Assembly (NCBI GenBank): GCA_030426875.1
Contig: JAUHXI010000016.1
Coordinates: 1 to 14,539 of the forward strand
Direction of reading: 5' to 3'
DNA from: a bacterium
Lineage (GTDB): Bacteria; Patescibacteriota; Gracilibacteria; UM-FILTER-43-11
Length of the DNA: 14,539 nt
The notes beneath the pieces are model-generated. The model saw nothing but the letters and a program-made list of their open reading frames with translations. It was not told the DNA's origin and searched no databases. Both the position numbers and the translations under genes were made by a program. How positions within the stretch are numbered: position 1 is the stretch's first letter; each line of letters starts with the position of its first letter. Below are positions 7,081 to 13,860 of this stretch, one piece after another.

Positions 7081-7234
7081 ATGATATTTTCTTTAGGTGT
7101 TTTAAAATGAAATCATCCAATTTTTATCACATGTTCCAGCTTTTCATTCTGTCTATCCTGGAGCATTCTTGCAGAGTGGTTCAGAAGGTTCGTGGTATTG
7201 AGTGTTAATTTTACAATGACTGCCATCAACCACC

Positions 7235-8761
7235 TTAAAAATCACTTTCTAAAACCTGATTTCTCACTTCATGATGGTCTAAAACCTCCCATTTTTTGAT
7301 CATTCTTCCTAGCGATTTAGGTGAACGATCGGCCACCTCTTGCTTCAATTCAAGGTATTTCTTTTTCTCCTCCTTGCCCATGGTCTGGGTGATGAAATCA
7401 CTCTTTTTAAAGGCTTCTAAGGCATCTTGAATAGTGGCTGGCAGGATTTCTGGTTTAACCTTGTTTTCAAGGAGCTCTTTCAAGGCCTTTCTTTCACTAG
7501 TTCCGGCTTTTAATCCCCCTAGTCCAGCGTCCAAAATTAAGCTGTAAACCAGGTATGGATTGACATCTGGGGCAGTGGTTCGAACTTCCATTCGAGCACT
7601 TTTTTCGTTGCCAATGGGGATGCGCACCATTGAACCGCGATCAGAAGCAGACATTTTGATGGCGTTGGGGGCTTCAAAATTGGGGTCTAGTCGACGGTAG
7701 GCGTTGACGCTGGGGTTCATGGCTAGGCACATTTCATTTCCCCTAGAAAGCACCCCTGCAATGAACATCAAAGCGTCTTCAGAAAGATTGTCTTGACCCT
7801 CTTTATCGAAGAAAATATTAGCTCCATTTTTTTCGAGTGAAATATTCGAATGCATTCCATTCCCGTTGATGCCGGCGATGGGTTTTGGCAGAAATGAGGC
7901 AGTCAGACCCATGTGAGCGGCAATTTGGCGGGCAACAAGTTTATAAAGTTGAATTTGATCTGCGGCGTGGAGTACATCTCTAAAGCGGTAGTTCAGTTCA
8001 AATTGTCCGGGTGCAACTTCGGGATGGTCTTTTTCGTTCACAAAACCTAGGGCTCGAGTGGCTTCGGCAAACCAGTCAATAAAAAGTCTGAGTTTGTCTT
8101 GAGGAAGGCTGTTGAAGTAGCCCCCCACGCTGGCGGGTTTTAGGCTAATGTTTTCATCAAATGTTTTTTCGGCATCCGTTCCCTCAAGCAAAAAACCTTC
8201 AATTTCGGGAGCTAAATTGACCTTAATGCCGTCTTTTTCCATCAATTTTTTGCGTTTTAGGTTCAAGTTTGAACGGAAGTCACCAGAATATGGTGTTCCA
8301 TCTTGTTCGCAGGCATTGGCAAAGACGATGACCTTACCTTTTCCAAAAATATCAGCGGGAGCCCACCGGAAGGAGGACCAGTCAATAGCAAAGCGAAGGT
8401 CAGATTTATTCAGGGTTGAAAAACCGTTTACTGATGAGCCGTCAAACGTCAGGTTATCCTCATTTTTTAGAATGTGTGTTTTGTCAAAATCCAGGCCATG
8501 TAATTTACCTTCTAGGTCACTGAATAGTAGTGAAACGCATTTGATGGCAGTGCTTGCTCTTAGTTCAGATTTTATTTCTTCAGAAATATCCACGCCTTGC
8601 TCCACCTTCTCTCGGATGGCTAGATTACGTTCTTCTAATTCTTGATAAGAGAGCTCCAAAAAATCACCCTCGCGGTCTCTAAACATGGGAGAGCGATCAG
8701 GGAGTGTCATGTGTATTTTGAGATCGGTTTTTGTACTTTTATTATGAGTGATGGGAATCAT
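7235..8761 (-). CDS. glnA: Glutamine synthetase, type I-like, with N-terminal extension
   Basis: It makes glutamine from glutamate, ammonia and ATP and is expected to form a dodecamer (family knowledge). From ATG 8761 it is 508 residues. The beta-grasp domain holds LLFSDLEGKLHG (78-89) and the latch FDGSS (106-110). The catalytic domain holds EIEGF (186-190), HPEVAPGQFE (246-255), KPIAGINGNGMHSN (293-306), NAYRRL with FEAP (353-365), SDRGSMVRIP (373-382) and ARMEVRTTAPD (389-399). These match the metal, ATP and glutamate residues of GS-I. About 70 residues before the beta-grasp are extra. The tyrosine adenylylation segment near the C-terminus of enterobacterial GS is not recognisable. An upstream TTG (8815) lies before the predicted -10, and ATG 8710 would remove only part of the extension. 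A gamma-glutamyl-amine ligase relative is a less likely alternative. Confidence 0.9.
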   Translation of the reverse strand: MIPITHNKSTKTDLKIHMTLPDRSPMFRDREGDFLELSYQELEERNLAIREKVEQGVDISEEIKSELRASTAIKCVSLLFSDLEGKLHGLDFDKTHILKNEDNLTFDGSSVNGFSTLNKSDLRFAIDWSSFRWAPADIFGKGKVIVFANACEQDGTPYSGDFRSNLNLKRKKLMEKDGIKVNLAPEIEGFLLEGTDAEKTFDENISLKPASVGGYFNSLPQDKLRLFIDWFAEATRALGFVNEKDHPEVAPGQFELNYRFRDVLHAADQIQLYKLVARQIAAHMGLTASFLPKPIAGINGNGMHSNISLEKNGANIFFDKEGQDNLSEDALMFIAGVLSRGNEMCLAMNPSVNAYRRLDPNFEAPNAIKMSASDRGSMVRIPIGNEKSARMEVRTTAPDVNPYLVYSLILDAGLGGLKAGTSERKALKELLENKVKPEILPATIQDALEAFKKSDFITQTMGKEEKKKYLELKQEVADRSPKSLGRMIKKWEVLDHHEVRNQVLESDF

Positions 8762-8768
8762 GATTATG

Positions 8769-8776
8769 AAATTATA
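8769..8776 (-). promoter_or_regulatory. Predicted -10 region of glnA, near-leaderless
   Basis: TATAAT (8776-8771), overlapping TAATTT (8774-8769), stands 7 to 9 bases before ATG 8761, so the leader would be about 0-2 nt. The only -35-like sequence is TTGAAT (8803-8798) at a 21-base spacing, which is too long. This placement favours ATG 8761 over the upstream TTG. Confidence 0.4.
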
Positions 8777-8982
8777 TGAAATAAAATGTAATTTAGAATT
8801 CAAGGCTTGTGCCAATGGGGTTGAAACATTGAAGGAATGTATAACTTTCTTGGATTAAACCTCTTGATTTGTGATTCCAAGATAGGCGCTTGTGCCTAAA
8901 TTGCAAACTATTTTCTATTGTTCAAATTGGTTGTCAGACCCTCAGTCAAGGTTTGAGTTTGGAGTCGTGAGATGATAGGATT

Positions 8983-9010
8983 AATCTGTCGGGAATATCG
9001 ACAACAGATT
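8983..9010. promoter_or_regulatory. Palindromic operator candidate upstream of the TrmB-type regulator
   Basis: AATCTGT (8983-8989) and ACAGATT (9004-9010) form a 7-bp inverted repeat 14 bases apart. Inside it TGTCG (8987-8991) and CGACA (8999-9003) form a second, overlapping inverted repeat. The site ends 23 bases before the regulator's start and 11 bases before its -10 box, a position typical for an autoregulatory operator. It is 222 bases from the glnA start on the other side. Confidence 0.45.
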
Positions 9011-9021
9011 TCGTATCGCTT

Positions 9022-9027
9022 TAAATT
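9022..9027 (+). promoter_or_regulatory. Predicted -10 box of the TrmB-type gene (leaderless)
   Basis: TAAATT is followed by six bases and ATG 9034, matching the TAnnnT-N6-ATG arrangement of leaderless transcripts. The sequence is AT-rich, so it is suggestive only. Confidence 0.4.
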
Positions 9028-9033
9028 TTTATT

Positions 9034-9762
9034 ATGGTTTCATATCAAGTGCTCACAAAAATTGGTTTGACTGAAAAGGAAGCTCGACTTTATTTGGCTT
9101 GCCTCGAACTGGGGTCAGGCACTGTCCTTCAAATTAGTCGTAAGTCTGATGTTCCCCGTGGGTCTTGTTATGATGTGTTGGAAGAAATGCTTGAAAAAGC
9201 TTATGTGAGTCAATTACACAAAGAAGGTTCATTGGTTTACTCACCCGTTGATCCTGAGGTTTTGCTGAAACGTTTGGAGGATAACCGTCGCCATTTTGAA
9301 CTGGCCTTACCTGAACTCAAGGGGCTCTTTCACAAACAAGCACAGCCTCGCGTCCACTACTTTGAAGGCATTGAAGGTATCAAGCGGGTTTATGCTGATA
9401 CATTGACGGCCACCACTGAAATTCTAAATTACACAAATTCAGCTGAAGTTCGTTTGCATTGGAGTGCTTACGATGAGGAGTATATTTTAAAGCGCTGTGA
9501 GAAGAAGATTTTTTTAAAGTGCATTGCTCCTAATGATGCTTGTGGACATGAGGTGAAGCAGAATGATGACACTTCGCTACGAGAAACTAGGTTGCTTTCT
9601 TCAAAAGATTTCCGTTTCACCAATGAGATTAATATTTATGACAATAAAGTCGCCATCACTTCATTTCATGGTGAGTTGATTGCTATTTTAATTGAAAGTA
9701 AGGAGATTGCAGACACTCAGAGAGACATTTTTAAAATGGCCTGGGCCTTTGCAGGGGCTTGA
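9034..9762 (+). CDS. TrmB-family transcriptional regulator
   Basis: TrmB-type regulators join an N-terminal winged helix to a ligand-sensing C-terminal domain. They are common in archaea and also occur in several bacterial lineages. The 242-residue protein starts with LTKIGLTEKEARLYLACLEL (7-26), the family's typical helix. The recognition-helix region PRGSCYDVLEEMLEKAYVSQ (41-60) and a wing with LVYSPVDPEVLLKRL (67-81) follow. A charged helix (about 82-102) leads into the effector domain, beginning VHYFEGIEGIKRVYADTL (107-124). That the ligand is a sugar is known only for some relatives and cannot be assumed here. It is divergent from glnA, with a palindromic operator candidate just upstream, so autoregulation or control of glnA is plausible. 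No sugar transporter is nearby. Confidence 0.85.
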   Translation: MVSYQVLTKIGLTEKEARLYLACLELGSGTVLQISRKSDVPRGSCYDVLEEMLEKAYVSQLHKEGSLVYSPVDPEVLLKRLEDNRRHFELALPELKGLFHKQAQPRVHYFEGIEGIKRVYADTLTATTEILNYTNSAEVRLHWSAYDEEYILKRCEKKIFLKCIAPNDACGHEVKQNDDTSLRETRLLSSKDFRFTNEINIYDNKVAITSFHGELIAILIESKEIADTQRDIFKMAWAFAGA

Positions 9763-9861
9763 AATTTGAAATTTTAAATATTAAATGGCTTTATTTTATT
9801 GAATTTTAGGATTCGTCCATATCTTACTTTAATATTTATCATTCAAAATTTAACATTTAAT
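9762..9861. repeat. AT-rich imperfect inverted repeat after the TrmB-type gene
   Basis: The left arm (9762-9786, reading AAATTTGAAATTTTAAATATT then AAAT) is an imperfect reverse complement of the right arm (9828-9861, beginning TTTAATATTTATCATTC). They are about 41 bases apart. It could end transcription of the regulator gene through a long AU-rich fold, or simply reflect AT-rich drift. The rest of 9763-10022 holds no supported gene. Confidence 0.3.
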
Positions 9862-9953
9862 TTTATGAAATCTTTATTCAACCCACTTCAACCCCTCAAG
9901 CATTTCTTTATGATCACAACAATTTAGAAGCTGTTAACTGTTAGTAAAAATGA

Positions 9954-9980
9954 GGAAAAACACCCTTACTGCTTATAAGG
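9954..9980 (-). terminator. Intrinsic terminator candidate of the DUF2238-like gene
   Basis: On the minus strand CCTTA (9980-9976), a 7-base loop and TAAGG (9968-9964) are followed by GTGTTTTT. A second small stem, AAGCAA (9996-9991) with TTGCTT (9987-9982), precedes it. The stems are short, so strength is uncertain. It lies about 45 bases after the DUF2238-like stop. Confidence 0.45.
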
Positions 9981-10022
9981 CAAGCAATAGTTGCTTAAGG
10001 TTAGATGTGCGTGTGAGGTGAG

Positions 10023-10673
10023 CTATTTAACATCATTTATACTCAACACTCTTCTCATTAACTTATCAAACCACCCAATTGGGCTGCGGTTGTATTTGAC
10101 GTAAAAATAACCTAAGGTGGCTGCGATTAAGGCTCCAATTGAATCAACAATCAGGTCCCACATGGTGTCCACTAGGCTTCCATTTTGCATGTTGAACCCT
10201 CCTAGTTGATCCATGCCGAATTCAAAAATCTCCCATATTCCCCCTATTGCTAATGCAAATGAAAAGGAGAAGACCGAAAAGAGCCACGGGCTTAAGGTGA
10301 GTCGCTTTTGTTTATAAAGGGCGTAGAGGATTAAAAATCCTACAAAGCCTAGTATGAGTCCCGATACGGTGTGGAGGAATAAATCCCACCACCAAAAGCG
10401 CTCATAAAAGTTCTGAATCTCCCCTAAAAAGAAGGCGGCATACAAAAAGGCGACCATGATGAATTCAAACTCAGTGGGGAGACGAACTTTAAGGTTTTTT
10501 GCCAAGAAGCCTGGTAGGTAGAATGAAATGAAAGTGAGGATGCAGACAAAGGCCAGTAGCCATCGGTTGCTAATCAGGCTGGCTACAAAGGTGCCTACTA
10601 CGGTCGCGCTAAAGATGAACGACACATAGCGTAAAATCCGATTTGACTGGGCAGCGACTTTTTTGGTGCTCAT
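10023..10673 (-). CDS. DUF2238/YjdF-like integral membrane protein
   Basis: The function of this family is unknown. The 216-residue protein has about six membrane segments (roughly 15-35, 38-56, 69-88, 98-120, 130-150 and 172-193) and a basic C-terminal tail. Conserved-looking polar positions inside or next to membrane segments are WWWDLFLH (94-101), GGIWEIFEFGMDQ (144-156) and TMWDLIVDSIGAL (170-182). The W-D-x(5)-D-x-x-G-A-L pattern is shared with DUF2238/YjdF and, more distantly, VanZ-like proteins. It has its own strong promoter and a weak terminator. Nothing in its neighbours suggests a role. Family assignment is from motif and topology memory only. Confidence 0.65.
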   Translation of the reverse strand: MSTKKVAAQSNRILRYVSFIFSATVVGTFVASLISNRWLLAFVCILTFISFYLPGFLAKNLKVRLPTEFEFIMVAFLYAAFFLGEIQNFYERFWWWDLFLHTVSGLILGFVGFLILYALYKQKRLTLSPWLFSVFSFSFALAIGGIWEIFEFGMDQLGGFNMQNGSLVDTMWDLIVDSIGALIAATLGYFYVKYNRSPIGWFDKLMRRVLSINDVK

Positions 10674-10692
10674 GGTTAGGTTTTTTTAGTTC

Positions 10693-10721
10693 ATTATAGC
10701 CATGAGTGGGTTTCTGTGCAA
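10693..10721 (-). promoter_or_regulatory. Promoter of the DUF2238-like gene
   Basis: TTGCAC (10721-10716), 17 bases, TATAAT (10698-10693, consensus). The predicted start is near 10686, a 13-nt leader before ATG 10673. The -35 begins 9 bases after the rhodanese stop, so the gene can be transcribed on its own. Confidence 0.65.
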
Positions 10722-10729
10722 GCTTTGCC

Positions 10730-11038
10730 TTAATTCTCAGTTGGAAAGTTTGAGTCAATCCACGTTTGGATGCCGCCGGTAACATTGATTGCATTAAAGT
10801 TAGACTGTCTCAAGAGTTCACAGGCTAGCTGACTCCGTCCACCGCTGTGACAATAAATATAGAGTTTATCTTTTTTATAGATTTCTAGCTCTACTATGTT
10901 CATTTCTGCAATGGGCATGTGTATGGCTCCAGCTATTCGCTCTTCGTCCCATTCCTCTTGGGTGCGGACGTCGATTAAGATGGTGCTTTGAGTGTCATCA
11001 TCGAGTAATTTTTTGAGGGATTTGATGTCGATTTGCAT
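10730..11038 (-). CDS. Single-domain rhodanese-like sulfurtransferase
   Basis: Rhodanese domains carry persulfide sulfur on a cysteine. Single-domain cytoplasmic forms such as GlpE or PspE transfer it to small acceptors. The 102-residue product shows LIDVRTQEEWDEERIAGAIH (21-40), the standard first signature, and the active-site loop CHSGGRS (63-69) with Cys63. VTGGIQTWI (86-94) follows at the end. The catalytic cysteine is present, so it should be active. It could also act as an arsenate-reductase-like phosphatase fold, but the six-residue loop fits sulfurtransferases. ATG 11038 is chosen over an upstream GTG (11065), which lies before the predicted -10. There is no signal peptide. Confidence 0.88.
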   Translation of the reverse strand: MQIDIKSLKKLLDDDTQSTILIDVRTQEEWDEERIAGAIHMPIAEMNIVELEIYKKDKLYIYCHSGGRSQLACELLRQSNFNAINVTGGIQTWIDSNFPTEN

Positions 11039-11054
11039 GAAATAATTTCTTTTA

Positions 11055-11082
11055 ATTCTACTCACATTGTATCACTTGTGAT
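11055..11082 (-). promoter_or_regulatory. Predicted -10 and small palindrome before the rhodanese gene
   Basis: TAGAAT (11060-11055) stands 16 bases before ATG 11038. Just upstream ATCAC-TT-GTGAT (11071-11082) is a 5-bp-arm palindrome overlapping where a -35 would lie, a possible repressor site. No good -35 was found. Confidence 0.35.
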
Positions 11083-11107
11083 CCATTTTTGTATTTTTAT
11101 TCTTGTG

Positions 11108-11437
11108 CTAGGTTTCAAGGTCATTAAGGTCTACGATATGCTTTGCATAAAAAGTGATTGAACCATGGTTTGCTTCAAAATTTCTGACTTGAGCACGTAC
11201 ACCGTCTAATTGATCTTTACTTAATTCTAATATCTCCATCCCACTAGTTGACATTGGAAAACCCTCTTCAATTTTGAGTTGTTGTGGAGCAATGAATCTT
11301 AAGTTTCTAATGTCTTTATCTTTTTTAAGTCGAAGATCAATATAGTGTTTTGCAAGATTGCTTGATTCACAATTATAGATAAGGTTTTTTATTTCATGAG
11401 TATGAGGATTTTTAATGATTGAGTGAAATTTTGTCAT
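11108..11437 (-). CDS. Hypothetical protein, 109 aa
   Basis: I do not recognise this protein. It is soluble-looking, with no signal peptide or membrane segment. The first half is Lys/His/Asn-rich, including HYIDLRLKKDKDIRNLRF (31-48). The second half looks like a mixed alpha/beta stretch, with MEILELSKDQLDGVRAQVRN (67-86) as a likely helix and GSITFYAKHIVDLND (92-106) as possible strands. Coding is supported by the ordinary composition, the -10 box placed six bases before ATG 11437, a perfect TGACGTCA palindrome next to it, and a terminator between it and the preceding lipoprotein gene. It lies 69 bases upstream of the rhodanese start, on the same strand. Confidence 0.55.
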   Translation of the reverse strand: MTKFHSIIKNPHTHEIKNLIYNCESSNLAKHYIDLRLKKDKDIRNLRFIAPQQLKIEEGFPMSTSGMEILELSKDQLDGVRAQVRNFEANHGSITFYAKHIVDLNDLET

Positions 11438-11443
11438 GGATTA

Positions 11444-11457
11444 AATGTATGACGTCA
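11444..11457 (-). promoter_or_regulatory. TACATT -10 box abutting TGACGTCA palindrome
   Basis: On the minus strand TACATT (11449-11444) precedes ATG 11437 by six bases, implying a leaderless transcript. TGACGTCA (11457-11450), a perfect 8-bp palindrome, touches the upstream edge of the -10, where a bound protein would block RNA polymerase. Confidence 0.35.
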
Positions 11458-11489
11458 GTTAAAATTTTGAGATCCTAGAGGGTTTATAA

Positions 11490-11529
11490 AATAGAAAACC
11501 TGTCCACAGTGTCGATTGAGGCAGGTTTT
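11490..11529 (-). terminator. Intrinsic terminator of the lipoprotein gene
   Basis: AAAACCTG (11529-11522 read on the minus strand) pairs with CAGGTTTT (11502-11495), loop 19, followed by CTATTTTA. It lies about 34 bases after the lipoprotein stop and separates it from the 109-aa gene downstream. Confidence 0.6.
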
Positions 11530-11562
11530 AAATTTTCTAGAATAGTGTTTTGCTTTTGTAAG

Positions 11563-12813
11563 TTATTGAACGGTGTTGAATTCAACTGAATTCACAAAGG
11601 CATCAAAAGATTTAAGCTCATTTTCATATTCATCAGGATATTGCTTGTCTTCCAATTTGCTCATAAAAGCGTCAAAATCACCCTCACTGTTGGGCAATGG
11701 GTAAACGAACGAGATGTAATGATCTGAGAAAGGAAGGGTGACCGCTTTTTGAATGCCTCCTTCTTCACCGTCAAGGCTTATGAATGGTCTGTATTCTACC
11801 ATGGCGTCGAATCCATTTATTTGAACCGTGTTTTCGATTGATCCGTCTTTTAGTTTTTCATAATCCTGTTGGCTTGCCCAGTTGCTACTTTCGGTACCCG
11901 TACTAACATCATAGGTGGCGTACTCAATGTGGCCACCCCAGGCACTTCCATGGTCCATCGTGTTTTCAAGGCTAATGGCAAATTTTCTTCCTGAATCAGC
12001 ACTCTCTGTTTCGACATCCCAGTCAGCGTATAAAAAAGGGGCGCCAAATGTTTCTGGGATACAAAGGGAATTGATTTTCATGAGGCTTAAGAAAGAATCA
12101 AGGTCATTCTTTGACAAGGCATTTCGTGCATAGCCATTAATGGTTCCGATTGGCTTTTCTTCAAAATTTTCTAGACAGATGATGTTGCTTAAATCTGGTG
12201 ACTCAATGGGGTCATAAAAAACATATGCCTGATCATCTTTGGCTGGTGAGCCGATGCTTTGAATGACGTTTTCAAAGTAGGCATAATCCCCCTCTTCAGA
12301 AAAGGCGCAGCCTGAACTGCCAAGTTGAATATTTTTCTGGTTGCCAATGATTTCTAGGTAGCGACTGTCACAAAATCCTCCTGCAGACCATTCAACCACT
12401 TGATAGTCAGCTATCTGGCGCGTACCTGGGCCTTTTGTGGTGAAATCTAATGCTTCTTCAATGTCCTCTAAGGTGCGTGGCTCAAGAAGCTCAATTTGAT
12501 ACGCATAAACATCATCTGATGCTATGGGGCCAAAAGATGGTGCCATTGGTCCAAACAATACAATGGTGTTAGAGTATATTTCAAAGCCATCCTCTAGTTC
12601 AAGCGTTAGGTCTTCTGGGACAATGTATAGGGCACCATCTTTTTCAATCAGGAGTTCGCTGGTGTCAGTTGATGGTTCCACTTTGCTTTCAATTGCAGGT
12701 TCATCTTCTTCAATCGTGGATTCATTGGATGAAGTTGTTTCCACTTCGCTTTGACCACATCCTATAAGAAAGATGCTTAAAAATGAGGTTAGGAGAACTT
12801 TTTTAAGAGTCAT
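11563..12813 (-). CDS. Predicted lipoprotein, 416 aa, function unknown
   Basis: The N-terminus is a typical lipoprotein signal: MTLKKV, a hydrophobic core, then the lipobox LIGC with Cys19 as the lipid-bearing residue. A flexible Ser/Thr/Glu-rich linker follows (about 20-55) that would hold the globular part away from the membrane. The remaining 360 residues are acidic and rich in aromatics, with four cysteines (two near the middle) that could pair outside the cell. I recognise no enzyme motif. Two similar halves are possible, since both contain a segment ending in F/YxxVxxSI/VE-like ends (near 185-192 and 408-413), but this is weak. It may be a surface binding or structural protein. It is a single-gene unit with its own terminator. 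Confidence 0.75.
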   Translation of the reverse strand: MTLKKVLLTSFLSIFLIGCGQSEVETTSSNESTIEEDEPAIESKVEPSTDTSELLIEKDGALYIVPEDLTLELEDGFEIYSNTIVLFGPMAPSFGPIASDDVYAYQIELLEPRTLEDIEEALDFTTKGPGTRQIADYQVVEWSAGGFCDSRYLEIIGNQKNIQLGSSGCAFSEEGDYAYFENVIQSIGSPAKDDQAYVFYDPIESPDLSNIICLENFEEKPIGTINGYARNALSKNDLDSFLSLMKINSLCIPETFGAPFLYADWDVETESADSGRKFAISLENTMDHGSAWGGHIEYATYDVSTGTESSNWASQQDYEKLKDGSIENTVQINGFDAMVEYRPFISLDGEEGGIQKAVTLPFSDHYISFVYPLPNSEGDFDAFMSKLEDKQYPDEYENELKSFDAFVNSVEFNTVQ

Positions 12814-13313
12814 GAATTATTAGTTATTAATACCTATATATAATATGCTATTTTTTAAATAATATCAATAAAATTAGAAACATCAATTTCGGATCAGGAG
12901 ATTCTTTCCTTGAATAAATTCTGAATGAAAATTTTATACCATTCTAAATTCCATAAAATAATCATTGATTTCCCGGTAAAATCAGGGAGGGGAAACGAGC
13001 GGATAAAACAATGAATAAAGGCATGGAGTTGATACCGCGTCGTGTTCTCCCCAGCCGTTTTTGCTTCGTTTTGGGGTCAAAAATGAAGTAAAGGAAAAAA
13101 AAGAGGTGACATGAAGAGATGAAGTTTCTATGTGGGAATTAAGGGTGGAATTGAATTCAGGTAGAATGAAATTCAAGTGAAAAATCTACTGATCTGTAAT
13201 ATTCTTATTTAGATAAAAAAAACACACGCCACAGTCCGCTAACACTGTTTAGGCCCAAACAGAAACCTTGTACGAAAGCGAGAAAAGAAAATAGTTGTAA
13301 ATTGCGAAATTCA
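12814..13313. other. 500-bp stretch with no supported gene
   Basis: The left third is AT-rich leader and promoter DNA of the lipoprotein gene (TATATA-like boxes near 12841-12858). A TGATTT/AAATCA inverted repeat lies at 12966-12984. Around 13011 there is only a 26-codon ORF, and on the minus strand a 64-codon ORF (12982-13176), neither with protein-like features. The right end holds the overlapping hairpins and A-run listed separately. No tRNA, 6S, tmRNA or RNase P signature was recognised. Confidence 0.5.
13215..13262 (-). terminator. Overlapping hairpins and T8 run after the 148-aa gene
   Basis: Read on the minus strand, CTGTTT (13262-13257) pairs with AAACAG (13250-13245). The same AAACAGT alternatively supplies ACAGT (13248-13244) to pair with ACTGT (13235-13231). 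Eight bases later comes T8 (13222-13215). The two hairpins cannot form together. The gap before the T-run is long for a normal terminator. Confidence 0.4.
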
Positions 13314-13760
13314 TCAGACTACCATAGGAGAAAGTGCACCTTCTGGAAGTTCATCTTCTTTTGGTTTGCGTTTTCTTGCAGAACCAGTGAACCGATAAAA
13401 GGCAAGTTCCCCATATCCATGGTCTTCTCGAAATTGAGCCTCCTGATCATCAGCGCTTGAATCTGATTTTGATGCCCAAACAGTTTCAGTACCAGTTAAT
13501 TCGCTTTCATGCTTCATCTCAACAATGCCTCTTATTAATAGACGTGTTAGAACCATCCGAGTATCAATTTTGGGGCTATACCAGAAAGCTTCATCTCTTG
13601 AGACGGGAGGCTCTTCACCTTTTGACTGACGAGCCGCCTCAACCTCTTCTAAAATTCGATTATAGGTTTTCCAAGTATTAAAACTAAGCCGATCAACAAC
13701 GTCATCCTCACGAACACGGTTTCGGCGTTCACGCATAAAGCCTTTTATCGCTTGTAACAT
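13314..13760 (-). CDS. Hypothetical protein, 148 aa, possible winged-helix
   Basis: I do not recognise the family. The N-terminus is strongly basic (FMRERRNRVRE, 8-18). Next are helices with DDVVDRLSFNTWKTYNRILE (19-38), a Ser/Glu linker, then DTRMVLTRLLIRGIVEMKHE (66-85) that could be a recognition-helix region with the start of a wing. A low-complexity acidic loop (about 96-113) and ELAFYRFTGSARKRK (118-132), strand-like with a basic end, follow. This order suggests a small DNA- or RNA-binding protein, but that is inference. ATG 13760 has TAAATT seven bases upstream and TTGGTG 18 bases before that. Single-gene unit, divergent from the zinc-ribbon ORF. Confidence 0.55.
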   Translation of the reverse strand: MLQAIKGFMRERRNRVREDDVVDRLSFNTWKTYNRILEEVEAARQSKGEEPPVSRDEAFWYSPKIDTRMVLTRLLIRGIVEMKHESELTGTETVWASKSDSSADDQEAQFREDHGYGELAFYRFTGSARKRKPKEDELPEGALSPMVV

Positions 13761-13767
13761 ATTAAAT

Positions 13768-13797
13768 AATTTAAGGTGGTAGAATATAAAACACCAA
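13768..13797 (-). promoter_or_regulatory. Predicted promoter of the 148-aa gene (leaderless)
   Basis: TTGGTG (13797-13792), 18 bases, TAAATT (13773-13768), then seven bases to ATG 13760. Both boxes are imperfect. Confidence 0.4.
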
Positions 13798-13860
13798 AAG
13801 AAGTCATTTGTAAAGAGGTGGATTTTGCAATTCTCCTTTTACTCAATTTCTCGGTTATAT

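Noticed and set aside
7161..7206. GCAGAGTGGTTCAG resembling a tRNA D-arm
   Set aside because: No matching acceptor stem, anticodon arm or T-loop follows, so it is not a tRNA.
7107..7208. 33-codon plus-strand ORF between rpmG and glnA
   Set aside because: No ribosome site or abutting -10 box, no recognisable feature, and it overlaps no conserved motif. It is short enough for chance in this region.
8148..8645. 165-codon plus-strand ORF opposite glnA
   Set aside because: It is the antisense shadow of the conserved glutamine synthetase codons. The motifs are all on the minus strand.
9865..9927. 20-codon ORF starting MKSLFNPLQ
   Set aside because: Very short and AT-rich, with no promoter or start signal of its own.
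13011..13091. 26-codon ORF preceded by a GGGAGGGG run
   Set aside because: The purine run is about 15-20 bases from the ATG, too far for a Shine-Dalgarno, and no other gene here uses one.
12982..13176. 64-codon minus-strand ORF in the gene-free stretch
   Set aside because: The composition (Ser/Phe/Thr-rich, no domain pattern) and the lack of a start context look non-coding.
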